Below are positions 22,937 through 29,581 of a stretch of 37,119 bases of DNA, in pieces. The DNA comes from Alphaproteobacteria bacterium (GTDB lineage Bacteria; Pseudomonadota; Alphaproteobacteria; CAAHEQ01; UBA3637): contig CAAHEQ010000099.1 in NCBI GenBank assembly GCA_900772625.1, forward strand, positions 1 through 37,119. Direction: 5' to 3'. The translations under genes and the position numbers were made by a program. Under the pieces are notes generated by a model, which was not told where the DNA came from, searched no databases, and was given only the letters and a program-made list of their open reading frames with translations. How positions within the stretch are numbered: position 1 is the stretch's first letter; each line of letters opens with the position of its first letter.

Positions 22937-23743
22937 ATGCCACCTACTGCACAAAACGTCATAAAAAAAATGCTCTTTATTGAATCTATAAAGAGCTTTT
23001 ATCGTGGTATTGCTCAGTCACAGCTTAAAGCAAAGTTGTACAATTGGGTTATAAAAAACTTGTCTCAAGAGCTCTACTATACGCCGCAAACGATTAAGAG
23101 GCTCGGTTTTGCTGACAGTCAAACACAAAAAATTATTGCCCAAGAGCATGCTAATAATAAAGAAGCGAGCTTGTTTTTCAAGGAAAGCCTTGAATTACAT
23201 ATTCCCTATTCGACTGAGTTTGTGAAGAAAACACATCAAATAATGCTTTCTCAAATTATGTTGACTGCGGGCGAATATCGACGTCACAACGTACGATTGG
23301 CACAAACAGACATTCGGCCTCCTGCACCTGGTGAAATTTACGATAAAATGGTTTGGCTGGATAAAGAATACAACAAAAAGCCTGCCAACATAGTCAGTAT
23401 TTTGGATTTGCATTATAACATTGTTGTGACTCAACCTTTTGCAGACGGCAATAAACGCGTGGCACGTTGGCTTTTAAATTATGAGCTTTTGCGTAATAAT
23501 TACGGTCCTTTGCTCATTTCAGCACAAGATAATGGTGAATATATTAACGCACTCGAAAAGCGCTTTGTCAGTGCTGATACCGCAGCCTATTATGCCTTTA
23601 TGCTCAATAAAATGCAACAAACTATACGCTTGTCTTTGCCGATTTTACGTTCTGAGGGCAGCAATCGTATCGCTATGCCAATAGTACAAAGAAAACACCG
23701 CAACCCTCTTGTGATGAATGTACAAAATCAATATACGTCATAG
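22937..23743 (+). CDS. Fic-domain protein with Gln in place of catalytic His
   Basis: A 268-residue protein with a Fic fold. The pre-motif block TAGEYRRHNVRL (110-121) is typical of Fic proteins, as is ERFVSAD-like sequence after the core. The catalytic loop should be HPFxDGN(G/K)RxxR; here it is Q166-PFADGNKRVAR. The phosphate-binding Asp, Gly, Asn and both Arg are kept, so NTP binding may survive, but the general base His is missing. Known Fic enzymes AMPylate or otherwise modify target hydroxyls through that His, so this one may be inactive, regulatory or use different chemistry. No antitoxin-like partner lies beside it. Residues 1-60 are a helical N-terminal part and 230-268 a basic tail. 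The reading frame and start are well supported by promoter and ribosome site. Confidence 0.85.
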   Translation: MPPTAQNVIKKMLFIESIKSFYRGIAQSQLKAKLYNWVIKNLSQELYYTPQTIKRLGFADSQTQKIIAQEHANNKEASLFFKESLELHIPYSTEFVKKTHQIMLSQIMLTAGEYRRHNVRLAQTDIRPPAPGEIYDKMVWLDKEYNKKPANIVSILDLHYNIVVTQPFADGNKRVARWLLNYELLRNNYGPLLISAQDNGEYINALEKRFVSADTAAYYAFMLNKMQQTIRLSLPILRSEGSNRIAMPIVQRKHRNPLVMNVQNQYTS

Positions 23744-23795
23744 TTTGTCGAGGAACATCGTTTTTATCAAAACGACATACACGCGTCTCAACGAT

Positions 23796-24191
23796 TTAAT
23801 TGCGCTGTTTTGAAAAGACGCCACAAATTCCTTGCACGATTGAATGGCAAATTTTTTTAACTTGTTGTTTATAATAAGCGGCACGAATGCGGGCAAGGCG
23901 CTCTTTTGCTTGTTGGCGGTATGCTGCGCGCTGAGCTTTAAGCTGCTGCTCGGCTTTTTCACATTCCATTTGGTAAGCGACTTCTGCCACGTCTTTTGTT
24001 TCATAGCCGACAATCTGTCCGAAATTATTTCGTTTTGGTATGTCGATTGTAAAGCCCGTCATCGCGGGCATTTTGGGCTGTTTAATGCCCATATTTTCTG
24101 GTATTTCATCAACACAGTTAGCACTATTCTTTTTGATGATAGTTCCGTCTGAAAGAACCTCGTAAGGCCCGATACAATCTACTATTGACAT
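23796..24191 (-). CDS. Hypothetical protein, 131 aa, basic coiled-coil C-terminus
   Basis: The gene has its own promoter and a very good AAGGAGG ribosome site before ATG 24191, so it is probably real. The N-terminal half (MSIVDCIGPYEVLSDGTIIK and following) is mixed; residues about 68-112 are Ala/Gln/Lys/Arg-rich and strongly helical (AEQQLKAQRAAYRQQAKERL), followed by a short Cys-containing tail. No signal peptide or membrane segment is seen. I recognise no family. It converges on the Fic gene with a 52-base gap. Confidence 0.55.
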   Translation of the reverse strand: MSIVDCIGPYEVLSDGTIIKKNSANCVDEIPENMGIKQPKMPAMTGFTIDIPKRNNFGQIVGYETKDVAEVAYQMECEKAEQQLKAQRAAYRQQAKERLARIRAAYYKQQVKKICHSIVQGICGVFSKQRN

Positions 24192-24222
24192 TTTGCCTCC
24201 TTAAAACAACGTCTATAATACA

Positions 24223-24251
24223 TATATACCACGTTTGAGACGAAAAATCAA
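24223..24251 (-). promoter_or_regulatory. Promoter of the 131-aa gene
   Basis: Minus strand: -35 TTGATT (24251-24246), 17-base spacer, -10 TATATA (24228-24223), 31 bases before ATG 24191. Confidence 0.5.
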
Positions 24252-24278
24252 GCAATTAAATACGTGTGCAAAACTTTT

Positions 24279-24599
24279 TTAAGCTTTTTGAATTTGGCGC
24301 GAAATTACACAAGAAACCTGTTGCTGGTGTGATACTTTGTTGTGGCGTGGCATATAGCTCATCATAGCCTCATAAACTTTGTCTGGTTCTTCTGGAATAT
24401 GATAAGGTACAGCGCCCTTTTCGATTGCACGCATAACAATGCGTTGATTTTCTTGACGCATTTCTTCTGATTGTTTAGCACTTTGACTTTCTTTAATGCT
24501 CAATTCGTTCGCAATAAACTTAGCCACAGCTGCTTTCCAAATAGTTTCTCTGACGTCATTGATAATCGTTGTTGTTTCAAAATCTTTATGTCCTGTCAT
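24279..24599 (-). CDS. Hypothetical protein, 106 aa, downstream of a leucine attenuator
   Basis: A small soluble protein beginning MTGHKDFETTTIINDVRETI, with AAAAGGACAAAA as ribosome site. A central charged helix (about 38-62, rich in Glu, Gln, Ser, Arg) is followed by PYHIPEEPDKVYEAMMSYMP. I recognise no family. Its ATG is 23 bases after the T-run of the terminator in the attenuator at 24622-24784, so its expression probably depends on read-through there. Nothing in the protein suggests leucine metabolism. It could be a recent replacement of a biosynthetic gene. Confidence 0.55.
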   Translation of the reverse strand: MTGHKDFETTTIINDVRETIWKAAVAKFIANELSIKESQSAKQSEEMRQENQRIVMRAIEKGAVPYHIPEEPDKVYEAMMSYMPRHNKVSHQQQVSCVISRQIQKA

Positions 24600-24621
24600 T
24601 TTTTTGTCCTTTTAAAAGCAT

Positions 24622-24655
24622 AAAAAAAGCACCGTTCCAAAGGAAGATGCTTTTT
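24622..24655 (-). terminator. Terminator hairpin of the leucine attenuator
   Basis: Minus strand: AAAAAGCA (24655-24648) pairs with TGCTTTTT (24631-24624), with an inner TTCC-TTT-GGAA stem, followed by T residues to 24622. Without translation coupling it would stop transcription before the 106-aa gene. Confidence 0.7.
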
Positions 24656-24685
24656 AAAATCAAAACAAAATCGCAAACCCTTTGG

Positions 24686-24748
24686 TCAACCCCGCGTGTT
24701 TTCCAATAGTAGCAATTCAAATAAGTTTTGTGTATTTGTTTTCATCAT
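24686..24748 (-). CDS. Leucine-rich leader peptide, leaderless
   Basis: Twenty codons, MMKTNTQNLFELLLLENTRG, then TGA. Leucines are at 9 and 12-15, the last four consecutive (TTG CTA CTA TTG). The first ATG begins only seven bases after the -10 box, so the mRNA would start at or within two bases of the start codon, as for the leaderless trpL peptide of rhizobia (remembered sequence [14 protein letters not shown]), with which it shares NTQN. The role would be sensing charged leucyl-tRNA. Confidence 0.6.
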   Translation of the reverse strand: MMKTNTQNLFELLLLENTRG

Positions 24749-24755
24749 ATCTCGG

Positions 24756-24784
24756 ATTATCTCATATAAAAAGACGCTTGTCAA
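24756..24784 (-). promoter_or_regulatory. Promoter of the leucine attenuator transcript
   Basis: Minus strand: -35 TTGACA (24784-24779, consensus), 17-base spacer, -10 GATAAT (24761-24756, five of six). It is among the strongest promoters in the window. The -35 overlaps TTGTCA on the plus strand, a possible -35 for ihfB. Confidence 0.75.
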
Positions 24785-24888
24785 CAATTTTCTTTTATGA
24801 TATGTCGTTTTTTTAGTTGACTTTTTATATAAAATATGCCATCTTTTAAAACAAAAGTTATTGAATTAAGAAGAAAAAGGAATTAAAG

Positions 24889-25173
24889 ATGACACGCTCA
24901 GAATTAATCGAACACATTGCGATGAATAACCCGCATCTGTATTTCAGCGATGTAGAACGCATTGTCGCAACTATTTTTAACCGCATTGAAAAAGCGCTTG
25001 CAGACGGTGACCGCGTTGAATTGCGCGGCTTCGGTGTGTTTGGCACAAAGCAAAGATTGTCCCGCACAGCTCGCAATCCGAAAACGGGTGTTGCGGTCCA
25101 AGTCCAATCAAAGGCTGTCCCTTATTTCAAAGCAGGCAAAGTATTAAAGCAACGCATTAACGCACAAAAATAA
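24889..25173 (+). CDS. ihfB: Integration host factor beta subunit
   Basis: Small nucleoid protein that, with IHF-alpha, bends DNA at specific sites. The 94 residues follow the IhfB pattern: MTRSELIEHIA start, VERIVATIFNRIEKALADGDRVELRGFGVF, then the DNA-inserting beta arm with ARNPKTG (Pro tip) and VPYFKAGKVLKQRI. AAAAAGGAATTAAAG precedes the ATG. Plus-strand promoter elements lie in 24778-24835 but the exact -10 is ambiguous. It is followed 14 bases later by accD. HU is the main alternative; the MTRSELIE start and ELRGFG favour IHF-beta. Confidence 0.88.
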   Translation: MTRSELIEHIAMNNPHLYFSDVERIVATIFNRIEKALADGDRVELRGFGVFGTKQRLSRTARNPKTGVAVQVQSKAVPYFKAGKVLKQRINAQK

Positions 25174-25187
25174 AGGCTTGAAGAAAA

Positions 25188-26042
25188 ATGAACTGGCTGA
25201 CAAACTATGCACGTCCAAAGTTAAGTAAACTCGTTGAACAACGGGATATTCCTGATAACTTATGGATTGGCTGTCCTGATTGCAGCAAGATGATTTTTCA
25301 TAAAGAACTGGAAGAAAATGCTTTTGTATGCCCTTCATGTGGGCACCATTTTAAGTTTTCGACAGACGCGCGTTTGAAAATGATGTTTGATGACGGCGCT
25401 TTTGAAGTATTGCCTATGCCTCAAGTCAAAACAGATCCTTTGAGTTTTTCGGATTTGAAAAAGTATTCAGATCGCCTCAAGGATGCCAAAAAGAAAACGC
25501 AAAGCGATGAAGCCATTACTGTGGCATTTGGTAAAATCGGCTCAATGCCTGCCGTTGTCGGCGTGTTTAATTTTGATTTTATGGGTGGTTCGATGAGCCC
25601 TGCGGTTGGTGAAGCAATCGTTTGTGCTGCTCAGCGTGCTACCAAAGAAAAAGCCGCGTTGATTTTAATTCCCGCATCAGGTGGCGCGCGTATGCAAGAA
25701 GGCATTTTGTCTTTGATGCAAATGCCGCGCACAACGTTGGCAGTCGAAATGTTTAAGCAAACAAAACTCCCCTATATTGTCATTTTCACAAATCCTACAA
25801 CAGGCGGTGTGACAGCATCTTTTGCAATGCTGGGTGATGTGCATTTGGCTGAACCTGGTGCTTTGATTGGTTTTGCTGGTGCGCGCGTGATTGAACAAAC
25901 AATTCGTGAAGTCTTGCCAGAGGGTTTCCAACGTTCGGAATATTTGGAAGAACACGGTATGATTGACAAGGTTGTTGACAGGCGCAAGATGAAAGAAGAA
26001 CTTGTCAAAGTATTAAGTTTGTTAATGCCTGCAAGAGATTGA
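25188..26042 (+). CDS. accD: Acetyl-CoA carboxylase carboxyltransferase, beta subunit
   Basis: Transfers the carboxyl group from biotin to acetyl-CoA with AccA in fatty acid synthesis. The 284 residues begin with the MNWLTNYARPK sequence and a zinc ribbon C29-C32-C48-C51 (CPDC and CPSC). The crotonase-fold part has SMSPAVGEAIVCAA, PASGGARMQEGILSLMQMPRT, TNPTTGGVTASFAMLGDVHLAEPGALIGFAG and VIEQTIREVLPEGFQ. All are typical. It sits in a probable ihfB-accD-PEBP transcript. Confidence 0.97.
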   Translation: MNWLTNYARPKLSKLVEQRDIPDNLWIGCPDCSKMIFHKELEENAFVCPSCGHHFKFSTDARLKMMFDDGAFEVLPMPQVKTDPLSFSDLKKYSDRLKDAKKKTQSDEAITVAFGKIGSMPAVVGVFNFDFMGGSMSPAVGEAIVCAAQRATKEKAALILIPASGGARMQEGILSLMQMPRTTLAVEMFKQTKLPYIVIFTNPTTGGVTASFAMLGDVHLAEPGALIGFAGARVIEQTIREVLPEGFQRSEYLEEHGMIDKVVDRRKMKEELVKVLSLLMPARD

Positions 26043-26066
26043 TTTTTTGTATGGGGGGGTAAAGAA

Positions 26067-26528
26067 ATGCTGATTAAAACAAACGCCATTCAAAATGGTT
26101 ATTTTTTGGATAAGTATGGCAAGCGAGGCCAACAATTCAAAAGCTCGATGCCATCGTATTCATTTGGTTTCAAAGTGGAAGATTTGCCCAAACGTACCGT
26201 ATCGCTCGCATTTGTATTGGACGATCCTGACTCAGTTCCTGTGTGCGGATTTAAATGGATTCATTGGCTTGGCGCTAATTTAACCGAGCTCGAGTTGCCC
26301 GATAATGAGAGCATTCACGCAACGACTTTTATCCAAGGCAAAAACAGCTGGGACAAAAATATGTACGGCGGGATGATGCCACCCGATAAAACGCACACAT
26401 ATGTGTTTCGCGTATACGCCGTAGATTGTATGCTCGACTTAAAAACGGGCTTTACATGGGAAGATTTAAAAGCGTGCGCGCCGCATATGATTGACTCGGC
26501 ATGCATTTATGGCAAGTATAAAAGCTAG
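26067..26528 (+). CDS. PEBP family protein (YbhB/YbcL-like)
   Basis: A 153-residue phosphatidylethanolamine-binding-protein fold. Visible: LAFVLDDPDSVP (the DPD motif), FKWIHWLG, NMYGGMMPPDKTHTYVFRVYAVD (the GPxPPxGxHxY region) and a C-terminal GKYK. No signal peptide, so it is cytoplasmic. Ligand and role of bacterial members are poorly defined. ATG 26067 follows a run of seven G. Its TAG shares the CTAG at 26525-26528 with the stop of convergent spmB. Confidence 0.85.
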   Translation: MLIKTNAIQNGYFLDKYGKRGQQFKSSMPSYSFGFKVEDLPKRTVSLAFVLDDPDSVPVCGFKWIHWLGANLTELELPDNESIHATTFIQGKNSWDKNMYGGMMPPDKTHTYVFRVYAVDCMLDLKTGFTWEDLKACAPHMIDSACIYGKYKS

Positions 26529-27049
26529 TAAAACATTGCTTTAGAAATCAAAATCGCCAAAACAACACCCGCTAAATCGGCTACGATTCCTGCGATGAGC
26601 GCATGACGAAATCGCGTAATGCCTACCGCGCCAAAATAAACCGACAAAACGTAAAATGTTGTTTCCGAGCTACCAACCATAACGGCGGCCGTTTTCGTAA
26701 TCGGTGCGTTTGCACCATAGGTTGTGGCAAGTTCGGCAAACATACCATTAGCGCCAGATCCAGACAAAGAACGCATTAACGCCAAAGGCAGCAACTCGGC
26801 TGGCATTCCAAAGGCTTCCAACAAAGGCTTTAAAAGCTGGGCAAGCAAGTCCATTGCACCGCTTGCACGAAACATTGCTACGCTTACCATCATTGCAATC
26901 AAGTACGGAATAATGCGCACGGCAACTTCAAAGCCCTGCTTTGCACCTTGTGGAAAAGTCTCGTAAATGGGGACTTTCTTGTAAGAGGCATAAATCAAAA
27001 TCAATGCAATCAAGCAGGGCAAGATCGCGTATGAAATGCTTTCAATCAT
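26525..27049 (-). CDS. spmB: SpmB-like nucleoside-recognition membrane protein
   Basis: A 174-residue polytopic inner-membrane protein of the nucleoside recognition/Gate family. Characteristic stretches: YETFPQGAKQGFEVAVRIIPYLIAMMVSVAMFRASGA, LPLALMRSLSGSGANG, GANAPITKTAAVMVGSSETTFYVLSVYFGAVGI. At least four membrane segments are visible. Named spore maturation protein B in Bacillus, but homologues are widespread in non-sporing Gram-negatives, with unknown substrate. Its start overlaps the spmA stop by four bases, the usual pairing. Confidence 0.9.
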   Translation of the reverse strand: MIESISYAILPCLIALILIYASYKKVPIYETFPQGAKQGFEVAVRIIPYLIAMMVSVAMFRASGAMDLLAQLLKPLLEAFGMPAELLPLALMRSLSGSGANGMFAELATTYGANAPITKTAAVMVGSSETTFYVLSVYFGAVGITRFRHALIAGIVADLAGVVLAILISKAMFY

Positions 27050-27690
27050 AAGTGCTCCTTTCGAGCGTCTGAGAGATTCTTTTGCCCTACTGACGGATCT
27101 CTTTTGGCGGGTTCTGGCGATAATTTAATCAACACTTTGACAAACGTCACGCCGATAATCAACGCACCCGCCGTTGTTAAAAAAGTCGGCAAGATGATGT
27201 CGCTGGCATTAACGGCACCCAAGCTCATCAAAATCGCCATAACGGAAATAGGCAGAATTTGCACGCCCGCCGTATTGATTGTCAAAAAAGTACACATCGC
27301 GTCCGATGCTGTGTTTTTTGGATTTTTGTTCAGCTGTTGCAAGCCCTCCATCGCCTTAATTCCAATCGGTGTAGCCGCATTGCCCAGCCCCAGCGCATTG
27401 GCAGTAATGTTCATTGCTATGTCGGCTTGCACAGAGCTGTCCTTGGGCACATCGGGAAAAATCAAGCGCAGCACGGGCGACAAAACTTTGGCTATCAGTT
27501 GCAAGAGCCCTGCTTTTTGCGCTATATGCATCAGCCCGAGCCACAGGCTCATAATGCCGACAAGTCCTAAACTGACCGTCACTGCAGTGCTGGAGGCGGT
27601 TAAAATCGCATCAGAAACTTCTTTCATCTTGCCATAAAAAAGCCCCACCACAACGGACGAAACAATTAAAAACAACCATATATAATTCAT
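27046..27690 (-). CDS. spmA: SpmA-like nucleoside-recognition membrane protein
   Basis: A 214-residue inner-membrane partner of SpmB. ATG 27690 is chosen over the TTG one codon earlier; GAAAGG lies upstream. Family blocks: MNYIWLFLIVSSVVVGLFYGKM, GIMSLWLGLMHIAQKAGL, NITANALGLGNAATPIGIKAMEGLQQLN and MCTFLTINTAGVQILP. The C-terminal 25 residues are charged and cytoplasmic. The terminator of msbA at 27752-27779 separates it from the genes upstream, so spmAB is probably its own unit. Confidence 0.9.
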   Translation of the reverse strand: MNYIWLFLIVSSVVVGLFYGKMKEVSDAILTASSTAVTVSLGLVGIMSLWLGLMHIAQKAGLLQLIAKVLSPVLRLIFPDVPKDSSVQADIAMNITANALGLGNAATPIGIKAMEGLQQLNKNPKNTASDAMCTFLTINTAGVQILPISVMAILMSLGAVNASDIILPTFLTTAGALIIGVTFVKVLIKLSPEPAKRDPSVGQKNLSDARKEHL

Positions 27691-27751
27691 CAATCGCTTT
27701 TACCTTTCACAAGCTTTTTTTCTCCCAAAAAAGGAGATTCCGTCACCCAAC

Positions 27752-27779
27752 AAAAAAAGGCAGAGCCATACGCCCTGCC
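27752..27779 (-). terminator. Rho-independent terminator of gltX-msbA
   Basis: Minus strand: GGCAGGGC pairs with GCTCTGCC (one wobble) around a five-base loop, followed by seven T. It lies about ten bases after the msbA stop codon. Confidence 0.85.
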
Positions 27780-27789
27780 CTTATTTAAC

Positions 27790-29565
27790 CTACATTGCAT
27801 GCCGCTTGAATTGCGCCATATAAAGGCTTTTATACGCGCCATTTTCACGCGACAACAATTCATCGTGTGTGCCTTGTTCGACAATCTCACCTTCGTTAAT
27901 CACAACAATTTTGTCGGCATTTTGGACGGTCGATAAACGGTGCGCAATGACAAACACTGTGCGGTCGCGCATCAAGTTGTCAATGGCTTGTTGCACAATA
28001 GCTTCCGATTTGTTGTCGAGCGCAGAAGTGGCTTCGTCCAAAATCACAATTGGCGCATTTTTCAAAAAAGCTCTGGCAATTGCGACACGTTGCTTTTGTC
28101 CACCAGAAAGCAGAGAACCACGCTCGCCTATCGGGGTATCCAATCCTTTGTCCAAGTCCGCAACGAACTCGTCTACGCACGCCATTTTAACAGCGCGTTC
28201 AATTTCTTGCTCGGTTGCATTTTCTCTGCCCAGCAAGATGTTGTCGCGGATAGTCCCCGAAAATAAAAAGTTATCTTGGAAAACAACGGCAATTTGATCG
28301 CGCAAGGAATGCAAAGTCAAATCTCTGATATCCGTGCCATCGATTTTGACAGCGCCATTTTTGACATCGTAAAAACGCGGAATCAAGTTCACAATCGTGC
28401 TTTTACCACCGCCCGAGTTGCCCACAAATGCAACCGTTTGGCCTTTTTTCACATCAAGGTTAATGCCGCGCAAAATGGGCACATTTGGCTTATACTCAAA
28501 GTCTACATTTTCAAAACTTAAGCCTTTACGAATCCCTTTTAATTCTTTTGCGTCTTTCTTGGATGTTATTGGAATCTTGTACTCCAACATTTCCATTACA
28601 CGCTCGACCGCAAGGAAGGACAGTTGAACTTGGTTAAAGTTCTTGCCAATACTCTTGATTGGTGTGTAAAGTGCAAGCAAGGACGCCATAAAAGCCACAA
28701 AATCGCCTGCCGTCATCGTGCCCGAAACAATCAAGAAGCTGCCAAAGCCGATCGCGCCTGCAAGACCTATCGCGATGATGATGTGCATCAAAGGCGACAG
28801 CCACGCCGTCCGCTGGACTGTTTTGATTGTCAGCTTAAAGGATTTGTTTAAAATGTCGTAAAATTGCTCGCGTTTTAAGTCCTGCAAGTTGTACGACATA
28901 ATAGTTTTAGCGCCCGCGTGCGTTTCGTTAAAAACAGTATAGCTGGCAGCACTGACTTCAACCGTTTTATTAACAACATCTTTAATGCGCTTTCTGATAC
29001 CCGCTAAAGGCCACAAAGCTAAGCCCAAAATAAAAATCGCCAAAATAGCCAATTGCCACGAAGTATACAGCAACACGCCGACCAACGCAATGGATGAGAA
29101 AATGCGGGTGGTAAAAGTCTTGACATTCGCCAAAAGCCCCGAACATGCAATGATTGGATCGGCATTAAAGCGCTGGGCCAGCTCGCCTGAGGAGTGCGTA
29201 TCGTAAAAGCTTAAATCCATATTCATCAATTTGCGGTAAAGTTTGCGTTGCATTTCCTGTGTAATCTTGCCGCCCGTCCACGCACTTAAATATGCAGCGC
29301 CATATTCCAACAGGCCTTGCAACACTGTAAAGCCAATAATCGCCACAGGAATAACCCACAAAGGAAGTCCCCACGGCGTATCAGCTCCTTTTGACAGAAC
29401 AACCGTATCCGTAAAAGGCTTTAAAGCCAGCGTCATCACGGCATCAAGCGAGCCAATTGGAATCGTAATTAAAATGCTCAACAAACATTTAAACCAGTGC
29501 GGTTTGACAAAAGGCCAAAGATAAGAATAATTGACGACAAATTGGTTTTTCGTTTTCAGTTTCAC
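27790..29565 (-). CDS. msbA: Lipid A/lipid ABC exporter, MsbA-like
   Basis: Half-transporter of 591 residues: an N-terminal six-helix membrane domain (about 25-320) and a C-terminal ATPase. The ATPase has Walker A GNSGGGKST, Q-loop VVFQDNFLFSGTIRDNI, signature LLSGGQKQRVAIARA, Walker B IVILDEATSALD and the H-loop in VIAHRLSTV. It probably flips lipid A-core or a related lipid across the inner membrane. The start is GTG 29565 with TAGGAG upstream. It follows gltX by 16 bases and ends in a strong terminator. MsbA is the best family guess; a general lipid or drug exporter remains possible. Confidence 0.85.
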   Translation of the reverse strand: MKLKTKNQFVVNYSYLWPFVKPHWFKCLLSILITIPIGSLDAVMTLALKPFTDTVVLSKGADTPWGLPLWVIPVAIIGFTVLQGLLEYGAAYLSAWTGGKITQEMQRKLYRKLMNMDLSFYDTHSSGELAQRFNADPIIACSGLLANVKTFTTRIFSSIALVGVLLYTSWQLAILAIFILGLALWPLAGIRKRIKDVVNKTVEVSAASYTVFNETHAGAKTIMSYNLQDLKREQFYDILNKSFKLTIKTVQRTAWLSPLMHIIIAIGLAGAIGFGSFLIVSGTMTAGDFVAFMASLLALYTPIKSIGKNFNQVQLSFLAVERVMEMLEYKIPITSKKDAKELKGIRKGLSFENVDFEYKPNVPILRGINLDVKKGQTVAFVGNSGGGKSTIVNLIPRFYDVKNGAVKIDGTDIRDLTLHSLRDQIAVVFQDNFLFSGTIRDNILLGRENATEQEIERAVKMACVDEFVADLDKGLDTPIGERGSLLSGGQKQRVAIARAFLKNAPIVILDEATSALDNKSEAIVQQAIDNLMRDRTVFVIAHRLSTVQNADKIVVINEGEIVEQGTHDELLSRENGAYKSLYMAQFKRHAM

Positions 29566-29581
29566 TTAAAAAAGCTCCTAC

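Larger units (their letters stand above)
24622..24784 (-). promoter_or_regulatory. Ribosome-mediated transcription attenuator with leucine-codon leader peptide
   Basis: All parts of a classical attenuator are in order on the minus strand. A near-consensus promoter (24784-24756) is followed by the leader peptide ORF (24748-24686). Right after its stop, CCAAAGG (24685-24679) can pair perfectly with CCTTTGG (24643-24637) in the terminator loop, forming an antiterminator. The terminator is the 8-bp AAAAAGCA/TGCTTTTT stem with an inner TTCC/GGAA stem and seven T. A segment within the Leu codons, CTATTGG (24709-24703), can pair with CCAAAGG with one mismatch, serving as region 1. Stalling at the Leu run would free CCAAAGG and permit read-through into the 106-aa gene. 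The mechanism is inferred from layout. Confidence 0.65.

Noticed and set aside
23758..23775. Perfect TCGTTTT/AAAACGA hairpin between the Fic gene and the 131-aa gene as bidirectional terminator
   Set aside because: No T-run follows on either strand and the stem is AT-rich, so termination is unproven.
24600..24890. A stable RNA gene (SRP RNA, tRNA or tmRNA) in the 290-base gap
   Set aside because: None of the conserved cores (GGAAGC loop, T-loop GGTTCGAAT, CCA end) is present; promoter, leader peptide and terminator explain the region.
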